Assembly: GCA_031283835.1 (NCBI GenBank)
Contig: JAITBA010000107.1
Location: forward strand, 1-5,639
Direction: 5' to 3'
Length of the DNA stretch: 5,639 nucleotides
Source: Oscillospiraceae bacterium
GTDB lineage: Bacteria > Bacillota > Clostridia > Oscillospirales > Acutalibacteraceae
Part shown: in pieces, positions 1-4,815 of the stretch
Numbering within the stretch: the stretch's first letter is position 1
Layout of the letters: every line of letters starts with the position of its first letter
Translations under genes and position numbers: made by a program
Notes under the pieces: model-generated
What the model was told of the DNA's origin: nothing
What the model saw: only the letters and a program-made list of their open reading frames with translations
Databases searched by the model: none

Positions 1-336
1 CAGGGCAAACCCATAGGGCAAGAAATACACGCGCCGGACGAGCAGCTGACCCGCTGCAAGGGCTATGACCACAACTTTTGCCTCAACAGCGCCGATTGGT
101 GCGCCGAGGCCTGCGACCCTACCAGCGGCAGGGTGCTGCGCGTGCAAACCAGCCTGCCCGGTGTGCAGCTGTATTGCGGGAACTTTTTGACGGCGCCGTT
201 TGTGCGGCACCAGGGCTTTTGCCTAGAAACCCAGGCCTGGCCCGACGCGCCCAACCAAGCGTGGCGGGCGCAGTGCATCCTGGCGCAAGGCACAGAATAT
301 GCCGCGCACACTTGTTTTGAGTTTACAGTAAAGTAG
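1..336 (+). CDS. galM: Aldose 1-epimerase (galactose mutarotase), C-terminal part
   Basis: Partial gene: the 5' end lies outside the window and 111 residues remain before the TAG at 334-336. The family interconverts alpha and beta anomers of galactose, glucose and related sugars in the cytoplasm, feeding the Leloir pathway. The visible part has the family's signatures in order: GYDHNF (residues 21-26), where the Asp corresponds to the conserved active-site Asp; GVQLYCGNF (54-62), matching the usual GVQ-Y-GNF strand; GFCLETQ (72-78), whose Glu76 at bases 226-228 corresponds to the catalytic base; then WPDAPN and the closing AAHTCFEF strand. The two catalytic His residues would lie upstream. 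The frame is open from base 1. It ends nine bases before cimA and in the same frame. It has no obvious biochemical link with cimA, so the pair may just be adjacent or co-transcribed. Family assignment is firm; sugar specificity is not visible. Confidence 0.93.
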   Translation, partial: QGKPIGQEIHAPDEQLTRCKGYDHNFCLNSADWCAEACDPTSGRVLRVQTSLPGVQLYCGNFLTAPFVRHQGFCLETQAWPDAPNQAWRAQCILAQGTEYAAHTCFEFTVK

Positions 337-345
337 AGATTTGCA

Positions 346-1929
346 ATGCAACCACAAATAAAAATTTTCGATTCCACCTTGCGCGACGGGGCGCAAGCGG
401 AGGGCATTTCCTTTTCTGTGCGTGATAAGCTCGAGATTGTCCGGCTGCTGGACGATCTGGGCGTGCATTACATCGAAGCGGGCAACCCCGCGTCAAACCC
501 CAAGGAGCTGGAATTTTTCCGGCAGGCAGCCGGCCTGCGGCTGCACAGCGCAAAGCTGTGCGCGTTTGGCTCCACGCGGCGCAAGGGCATTGCGGCCAAA
601 GAAGACGGCAACTGCGGCGCGCTGCTGGCGGCGGGCACCCCGGCAGTGGCTGTGTTTGGCAAAAGCAGCCTGTTGCATGTGCACGAAATTTTGCGCACAA
701 CGCCCCACGAAAATTTGCGCATGATTGAGGACACCTGCCGTTTTTTTGCGGCGCGCGGCAAAGAGGTCATCTTTGACGCGGAGCACTTTTTCGACGGTTA
801 CGCGCTGGACGAGGCCTATGCCGTGGAAACCTTGCGCGCGGCGGCGCGCGGCGGCGCGTCCTGTCTGGCCTTGTGCGACACCAACGGCGGCGCGTTCCCC
901 TGGAAGATCGCGGAAGCGGTGCGGGCATTGCGCGCGCAGCTGCGGGATGTCCCGGCAGAGTTAGGCATTCATACCCACGACGACGGCGGCATGGCTGTGG
1001 CAAGCGCCTGCGCGGCGGTGCAGGCGGGGGCGACGCAGGTGCAGGGCACTTTTTTGGGCTTTGGCGAGCGGGTGGGCAACGCCAACCTGAGCGCGATCAT
1101 TCCAAATTTGCAGCTAAAACTGGGCTTTGCGTGCCTGCACAAAGACCAGCTGCGGGCGCTGACGCAAACGGCACTGCAAATTGCCTCTGTTGCCAACGTG
1201 AGCTTGCACAAAAACATGCCCTTCGTGGGTGCCAGCGCCTTCGCGCACAAGGCCGGCATGCATGCCGACGGCGTAATAAAAAACGCGGGCAGTTTTGAGC
1301 ACATTGACCCGGCGCAGGTGGGCAACCGCAGGCGCTTTTTAATGAGCGAAGTGGCGGGCAAGGCGGCGGTGCTGCCCCGTGTGCAAAAGATCTTTCCCGG
1401 TTTTGACGAGGCAAACATTGCACAGATTGTGACCGCGCTGAAGGCCAAGGAGTTTGAGGGCTATAGCTTTGAAGGCGCGGATGCGTCGTTCGACTTGCTG
1501 ATCCGCAAATCGCTGGGGGATATGCCCACGTTTTTTGGCCTGGTGAACTATAAAGTGCTGGACGAGCTGCCCTACGACCGCAAGAGTGCCACGGCCACAG
1601 TAAAACTCCTGGTGGATGAAAAGCTGAAGATTGCCGCGGCGGAGGGCGAAGGCCCCGTAAACGCCCTGGACACAGCCCTGCGCGAGGCGCTCAACGATTT
1701 TTATCCCGCGCTGCGCAACGTGCAGCTGCTGGACTACAAAGTGCGCATTATGGAAAGCACCGTGGGCACAAGCACGAAGGTGCGGGTGCTCATCACCAGC
1801 GGCGACAGTCGGTGCCAATGGACCACCGTGGGCGTGAGCCACGACATGATTGAGGCCAGTTGGGAAGCGCTGGCGGATTCGATCGTGTACTTTCTTTTGC
1901 GGGAGCAGGCCGGCGACGAAATCGATTAG
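346..1929 (+). CDS. cimA: (R)-citramalate synthase
   Basis: Complete 527-residue enzyme of the isopropylmalate/homocitrate synthase (DRE-TIM metallolyase) family, close to the usual length for Clostridia-type CimA. It condenses pyruvate with acetyl-CoA to (R)-citramalate, the first step of the threonine-independent isoleucine route. Visible: DSTLRDGAQ (9-17) with the catalytic Arg-Asp pair; the CimA-like AEGISFSV stretch (18-25); the metal-binding HTHDDGG (209-215); GFGERVGNAN (238-247); HKAGMHADGV (301-310). Roughly residues 390-520 form the C-terminal LeuA-type regulatory dimer domain, usually the site of end-product feedback by isoleucine. The ending SWEALADSIVYFLL is typical of CimA rather than LeuA. 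The ATG at 346 fits the family N-terminus, but no good Shine-Dalgarno precedes it, so coupling to galM translation is possible. The TAG stop (1927-1929) borrows its last base from the first base of a terminal repeat. Function is confident from motifs; substrate choice over 2-isopropylmalate synthase is from overall resemblance. Confidence 0.95.
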   Translation: MQPQIKIFDSTLRDGAQAEGISFSVRDKLEIVRLLDDLGVHYIEAGNPASNPKELEFFRQAAGLRLHSAKLCAFGSTRRKGIAAKEDGNCGALLAAGTPAVAVFGKSSLLHVHEILRTTPHENLRMIEDTCRFFAARGKEVIFDAEHFFDGYALDEAYAVETLRAAARGGASCLALCDTNGGAFPWKIAEAVRALRAQLRDVPAELGIHTHDDGGMAVASACAAVQAGATQVQGTFLGFGERVGNANLSAIIPNLQLKLGFACLHKDQLRALTQTALQIASVANVSLHKNMPFVGASAFAHKAGMHADGVIKNAGSFEHIDPAQVGNRRRFLMSEVAGKAAVLPRVQKIFPGFDEANIAQIVTALKAKEFEGYSFEGADASFDLLIRKSLGDMPTFFGLVNYKVLDELPYDRKSATATVKLLVDEKLKIAAAEGEGPVNALDTALREALNDFYPALRNVQLLDYKVRIMESTVGTSTKVRVLITSGDSRCQWTTVGVSHDMIEASWEALADSIVYFLLREQAGDEID

Positions 1930-1941
1930 GGCGTGTTGACA
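1929..1941 (+). repeat. Left terminal repeat copy
   Basis: These 13 bases, with the TA before them, are identical to the start of the 160-bp element at 2805 and inverted relative to 2952-2964. Similarity stops after base 1941, so this is a solo end rather than a second copy of the whole element. It contains TTGACA (1936-1941), a perfect -35 hexamer. An AAGAAT lies 17 bases on at 1959-1964, a 4/6 match to a -10 box. Confidence 0.8.
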
Positions 1942-1950
1942 AATGCATCT

Positions 1951-1964
1951 ATTCTTGCAAGAAT
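1951..1964. promoter_or_regulatory. 14-bp perfect palindrome, possible operator
   Basis: ATTCTTGCAAGAAT is a perfect dyad, placed between the terminal repeat and the ribosome binding site of the small ORF. It overlaps the possible -10 region of a TTGACA-led promoter. A repressor dimer site is a reasonable guess, but no regulator is identified. As RNA the stem would have almost no loop, so it is unlikely to be a terminator, and no T-run follows. Confidence 0.3.
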
Positions 1965-1976
1965 AAGGAACAGACT

Positions 1977-2090
1977 ATGCCGAAAGACTTCACGCGGGGA
2001 CCTTTCAATATTCTGGCCAGACCGGGCGGGCGCTGCTTTGCGGGCGGCCATGCGTTGCGCGGCGCGGCACAGAAAGCGCTGTGCCCATGA
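1977..2090 (+). CDS. Possible 37-aa leader peptide upstream of methyltransferase
   Basis: A short reading frame starting ATG at 1977, with AAGGA at 1965-1969 seven bases upstream, and ending TGA at 2088-2090. Its stop overlaps the methyltransferase ATG at 2087 as ATGA, the usual arrangement for translational coupling. The methyltransferase start itself has no Shine-Dalgarno, which makes translation of this frame useful. The peptide (starting MPKDFTRGPF, ending KALCP) is basic, Gly/Ala/Arg-rich and matches no family I recognise. Alternatives: chance ORF, or the decayed 5' end of a transposase, since an ATG 36 bases after a terminal repeat is typical geometry for an insertion-sequence left end. 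No function is proposed. Confidence 0.3.
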   Translation: MPKDFTRGPFNILARPGGRCFAGGHALRGAAQKALCP

Positions 2091-2776
2091 AAAATCAAGC
2101 GGAGGAAGTGTGGCGCGCGCAAGGCCTGGAGCCGATGGCGGATTTTTTTAACACCAGGGCCGCACAATACGACGAGGCGCACACCGGGCACATTGACGGC
2201 GGGCGCGGCACCAAGGCCCTTGCGGCGCGTTTTTTGCCCGAAGGCGTTTGCGATATTTTGGATTTGGGCTGCGGCACAGGGCTGGAGCTGCCCGCCGTGT
2301 TCGCGCGATTCCCCGGCGCAAGGGTGCTGGGCATCGACGTTGCCAACGAAATGCTGGCCCTGCTGCGGGCGCGTTGTGTGGGCTGCAATGTGCAAACGCT
2401 GTGTATGGACTACCTCGACTACGCCTACCCGCACGCCGCCTTTGACGCGGTGATTTCGGTGATGAGCCTGCACCACTTTACGCCGGAGCAGAAGCTGGAT
2501 CTCTATGGCCAAATATGCGGCACGCTGCGCCCCGGCGGGGTGTTTATCAACTGTGATTATATGGTTGACACCCCCCGAGAAGAACGAGTGCGCTTTTGTG
2601 CTTTGTTGCGGCTGCACATGGAATCGCAAGCGACGGGCCTCCCCGGCAAGTTTCACCTGGATATTCCCCTGACACCGAAGCACGAACTGCGCCTGCTGCG
2701 CCAGGCGGGTTTGCGCGGCACGGCACTGGTTTGGCGGTTGGGGAACACGAAAGTGGTGCGAGGGTGGAAGCGATGA
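2087..2776 (+). CDS. Class I SAM-dependent methyltransferase
   Basis: 229 residues from ATG 2087 (GTG at 2081 would add two). The N-terminal helix ADFFNTRAAQYDEAH (18-32) is the common lead-in of small clostridial methyltransferases. Motif I, DLGCGTG (59-65), forms the SAM-binding loop. GID (82-84) supplies the acidic residue that normally holds the ribose hydroxyls. MDYLDY (107-112) follows, then FDAVISVMSLHHF (119-131) as motif IV/post-motif and LRPGG (147-151). The fold is clear; the substrate is not. Small molecules, lipids or RNA are all possible, and no RNA-binding or membrane segment is seen. Met17 is a possible alternative start. It sits between cimA and leuC, where it has no known pathway role, inside a unit bounded by mobile-element ends. 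GC content and codon style resemble the neighbours, so transfer from a distant source is not indicated. No Shine-Dalgarno precedes the start; translation is probably coupled to the overlapping small frame. Confidence 0.88.
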   Translation: MKNQAEEVWRAQGLEPMADFFNTRAAQYDEAHTGHIDGGRGTKALAARFLPEGVCDILDLGCGTGLELPAVFARFPGARVLGIDVANEMLALLRARCVGCNVQTLCMDYLDYAYPHAAFDAVISVMSLHHFTPEQKLDLYGQICGTLRPGGVFINCDYMVDTPREERVRFCALLRLHMESQATGLPGKFHLDIPLTPKHELRLLRQAGLRGTALVWRLGNTKVVRGWKR

Positions 2777-2804
2777 GAAAACGGGCTTTCGTTTGGCTGT
2801 ATTA

Positions 2805-2820
2805 GGGCGTGTTGACACTA
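2805..2820 (+). repeat. Left terminal inverted repeat of 160-bp element
   Basis: Sixteen bases that are the exact reverse complement of 2949-2964. The first 13 are shared with the solo copy at 1929-1941. Confidence 0.9.
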
Positions 2821-2948
2821 TCCGAAATGTCCAGATTTTGAGCGGATTTTTTGCCGGGCAAGGCAATTTTTTTGCAGTCATACTTTCGTATTGCAAAAAA
2901 AATAACGCAGAACGGCGGAAAATCCGCCAGAAGATGGGCGTTGAGCGT

Positions 2949-2964
2949 TAGTGTCAACACGCCC
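2949..2964 (-). repeat. Right terminal inverted repeat of 160-bp element
   Basis: Exact reverse complement of 2805-2820, followed by TA. It ends ten bases before the leuC ribosome binding site, so the element has left leuC translation signals intact. Confidence 0.9.
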
Positions 2965-2974
2965 TAATAATTTT

Positions 2975-2981
2975 AAAGGAG
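2975..2981 (+). promoter_or_regulatory. leuC ribosome binding site
   Basis: AAAGGAG nine bases before the ATG at 2991. It sets the leuC start. An identical AAAGGAG at the same distance precedes leuD (4317-4323). Confidence 0.85.
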
Positions 2982-2990
2982 ATAAAACCA

Positions 2991-4253
2991 ATGGCAATGA
3001 CAATGACGCAAAAAATCCTCGCGGCGCACGCGGGATTAAAAGAAGTGCGCGCGGGCCAGCTGATTGAGGCGGATCTCGATATCATGCTGGGGAACGACGT
3101 GACCACGCCGGTGGCTATCAATGAGTTTGAAAAGGCGGGCGCGGCGGCGCTGCACGACCCCGGCAAGGCCGTGTTTGTCCTCGACCACTTTACGCCAAAC
3201 AAAGACATCAAGTCCGCCGAACACTGCAAAAAAATCCGCGTGTTTGCCAAAAAGCACGGTGTGCAAAATTTCTTTGATGTGGGGCGCATGGGCGTGTAGC
3301 ACGCGGTGCTGCCCGAGCAGGGCATTGTGGTGCCCGGCGACTGCGTTATCGGCGCGGACAGCCACACCTGCACCTATGGTGCGCTGGGCGCGTTCAGCAC
3401 GGGCGTTGGCTCCACAGATCTGGCTGCCGGGCTGGCCACGGGCAAGGCGTGGTTTAAGGTGCCCAGCGCAATCAAAATTGTGCTCACCGGCAGTTTTCGG
3501 GCGCATGTGAGCGGCAAAGATCTCATCCTATATATCATTGGCAAAATTGGCGTGGACGGCGCACTGTATCGCTCGCTGGAATTCACCGGGCCGGGCGTTG
3601 CAAATATCAGCATCGACAGCCGCCTGGCCATTGCCAACATGGCAATCGAATGCGGCGCAAAAAACGGCATTTTCCCCGTGGACGACGTTACGCTTGCCTA
3701 TGTGGAGGGCCGGGCGCAGCGCGAATGGAAAATCTTTGAGGCGGATGAAAATGCGCCCTATGATGAAGTGATTGCGATTGACCTGGGGCAGCTGCGCCCC
3801 ATCGTGGCCTTTCCGCATCTGCCCGAAAACACCCGCACGGTGGACGACCTTGAAGCCAAAGGCGAAAAAGTTTTTGTCGACCAGGTGGTGATTGGCAGTT
3901 GCACCAACGGCCGGATTGAAGACCTGCGCATTGCGGCCAAAATCCTAAAAGGGCGGCATGCCGCCGAGGGTGTGCGCCTGATTATCATCCCCGCCACGCA
4001 GCAGATTTGGCTCGACGCCATGCACGAGGGGTTGTTCGATATCTTTATGCAAGCCGGCGGCGCGGTGAGCACCCCCACTTGCGGGCCGTGCCTGGGTGGG
4101 CACATGGGCATTCTTGCCAAGGGCGAGCGCGCCGTCGCCACCACCAACCGCAACTTCGTTGGCCGCATGGGCCACCCCGAAAGCGAAGTCTATCTGAGCA
4201 ACCCGGCCGTTGCCGCCGAAACAGCTGTCAAGGGCTACATTGCGCAGCCATAA
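2991..4253 (+). pseudogene. leuC: 3-isopropylmalate/citramalate isomerase large subunit, with in-frame amber codon
   Basis: Aconitase-family isomerase subunit that with LeuD converts citramalate to 3-methylmalate and 2- to 3-isopropylmalate, using a 4Fe-4S cluster in the cytoplasm. The frame spans 420 positions, normal for this bacterial LeuC type, in one frame with no indel. TAG at 3297-3299 replaces position 103, in RMGV-stop-HAVLPEQ. Homologues commonly have Glu here (GIEHALLPE), so GAG to TAG, one base, is the simplest origin. Before the stop: GNDVTTPVAINEF (34-46) and DHFTPNKD (65-72). After it: GADSHTCTYGALGAFSTGVG (121-140) and the cluster cysteines C304 in GSCTNGR and C364/C367 in TCGPCLGG. 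Termination would leave a 102-residue fragment without cluster ligands. GTG 3306 could restart a 315-residue piece, but it has no good ribosome binding site. Every other motif is intact, so the lesion is very recent, an error, or suppressed. An early stop may also be polar on leuD. Confidence 0.85.
3297..3299 (+). other. In-frame TAG within leuC
   Basis: The reading frame and family similarity continue unbroken on both sides (…FFDVGRMGV, then HAVLPEQG…). galM and cimA end with ordinary TAG stops, and reading through either gives no sensible extension of its own family, so wholesale TAG reassignment is unlikely. The downstream context (CAC GCG) is not a recognised strong readthrough signal that I know. 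Confidence 0.9.
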
Positions 4254-4316
4254 CAATGCGCACAGAAGCTTGGCAATGCCGGCCTATCACCAACAAAAAA
4301 ATTTGCAAGATGCAAT

Positions 4317-4323
4317 AAAGGAG
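4317..4323 (+). promoter_or_regulatory. leuD ribosome binding site
   Basis: AAAGGAG nine bases before ATG 4333. This decides the leuD start: the frame is open further upstream to 4210 inside leuC, but that extension has no ribosome binding site and is not LeuD-like. A small stem, TTGCA-AGA-TGCAA (4303-4315), sits just upstream. Confidence 0.85.
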
Positions 4324-4332
4324 AGTTGCTAC

Positions 4333-4815
4333 ATGACCATCCAGGGCAACGTGCACAAATACCTCGATAATGTGGACACCGACGTGATTATCCCCGCGCG
4401 CTACCTGAACTCCTCCGACCCGGCGGAGCTGGCAAAGCACTGCATGGAAGACATTGACGCGGACTTTGTGCGCAATGTGCGGCCCGGCAACATTATCGTT
4501 GCCCGGCAAAACTTTGGCTGCGGCTCCAGTCGCGAACATGCGCCGCTGGCTATCAAGGCGTCTGGCGTTTCACTAGTAATCGCGTGCAGCTTTGCGCGGA
4601 TTTTTTTCCGCAACGCGCTGAACATTGGACTGCCAATTTTGGAATGCCCGCAGGCGGACGAAATCCGGGCGGGCGACGAACTGACGGTCGATCTGGATGC
4701 GGGCGTGATTAAAAACCGCACACAGGGCAAAGAATACAAAGCCGAACCGTTCCCGCCGTTTTTGCGCAATATCATCGAAAAAGGTGGCCTGATGGAGGCC
4801 ATTGCACGCAAATGA
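4333..4815 (+). CDS. leuD: 3-isopropylmalate/citramalate isomerase small subunit
   Basis: 160 residues, the usual length for the short clostridial/archaeal-type LeuD. It supplies the swivelling domain that completes the active site of the LeuCD isomerase and carries substrate-specificity residues. Visible: YLDNVDTDVIIPARYL (10-25), the characteristic N-terminal strand-loop with the DTD-IIPA motif; NFGCGSSREHAP (60-71), the hallmark loop of aconitase swivel domains; then the CSFARIFFRNALNIGLP stretch typical of the family. The C-terminus is normal. It lies 79 bases after leuC with its own strong ribosome binding site and overlaps the next gene by ATGA. It looks fully functional, but needs an intact LeuC partner, which the TAG in leuC puts in doubt unless suppressed or present elsewhere in the genome. 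Confidence 0.95.
   Translation: MTIQGNVHKYLDNVDTDVIIPARYLNSSDPAELAKHCMEDIDADFVRNVRPGNIIVARQNFGCGSSREHAPLAIKASGVSLVIACSFARIFFRNALNIGLPILECPQADEIRAGDELTVDLDAGVIKNRTQGKEYKAEPFPPFLRNIIEKGGLMEAIARK

Larger units (their letters stand above)
1929..2964. mobile_element. Putative TA-flanked inserted unit carrying a methyltransferase gene
   Basis: Seen: GGGCGTGTTGACA at 1929-1941, preceded by TA, has an exact inverted copy at 2952-2964, followed by TA (2965-2966). These ends bound 1036 bp holding a palindrome, a small ORF, a methyltransferase gene and a nested 160-bp palindromic element. There is no transposase. Removing the unit with one TA joins base 1928 to 2967: cimA then ends GAT TAA TAA and leuC follows about 26 bases on with its ribosome binding site intact. 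That clean join, and the fact that cimA and leuCD usually sit together, support insertion into an old cimA-leuC operon. TA target duplication is typical of IS630/Tc1-mariner and of some IS5-group elements; the family is not determined here. Alternatives: an unrelated solo repeat end or IS-end remnant at 1929 plus an independent MITE at 2805, with the methyltransferase native. Confidence 0.5.
2805..2964. mobile_element. 160-bp MITE-like palindromic element
   Basis: Perfect 16-bp inverted ends, GGGCGTGTTGACACTA (2805-2820) and its complement (2949-2964), are each flanked outside by TA (2803-2804, 2965-2966), a likely target duplication. The interior is largely an imperfect palindrome. AGCGGATTTT near 2841 mirrors the complement of the GGCGGA/TCCGCC hairpin at 2914-2928. 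The centre is TTTTTTTGCA (2867-2876) facing TGCAAAAAAA (2892-2901), with an ATAC-TTTC-GTAT tip (2880-2891) and a GTC bulge. No coding potential is seen. Size, ends, TA flanks and folding fit a non-autonomous miniature element mobilised in trans. A transcript could form a long hairpin between the methyltransferase and leuC and affect readthrough or RNA stability, which is inference. Confidence 0.82.

Noticed and set aside
2777..2796. Possible terminator after the methyltransferase (AAACG…CGTTT)
   Set aside because: A 5-bp weak stem without a following T-tract is not convincing.
1949..2896. 315-codon minus-strand frame across the methyltransferase
   Set aside because: It is antisense to a well-supported methyltransferase, crosses the palindromic element, and shows no recognisable motifs.
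2941..2971. Outward promoter at the right end of the 160-bp element (TTGAGC … AATAAT)
   Set aside because: The spacing is about 19 bases, the -35 match is poor, and the predicted start would fall in the leuC ribosome binding site.
3297..3299. Pyrrolysine or selenocysteine-like recoding at the leuC amber codon
   Set aside because: LeuC is not a known pyrrolysine protein, TAG is not the selenocysteine codon, no Pyl genes are in the window, and galM and cimA end in ordinary TAG stops. Kept only as something a genome search could test.
4303..4315. Small hairpin TTGCA-AGA-TGCAA before leuD
   Set aside because: Only a 5-bp AT-rich stem with no T-run. Too weak for a terminator, and a role in leuD translation cannot be supported.
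4256..4318. 20-codon frame between leuC and leuD
   Set aside because: No ribosome binding site, no resemblance to an attenuator leader (no Leu or Ile codon run), and its stop overlaps the leuD ribosome binding site. Likely chance.
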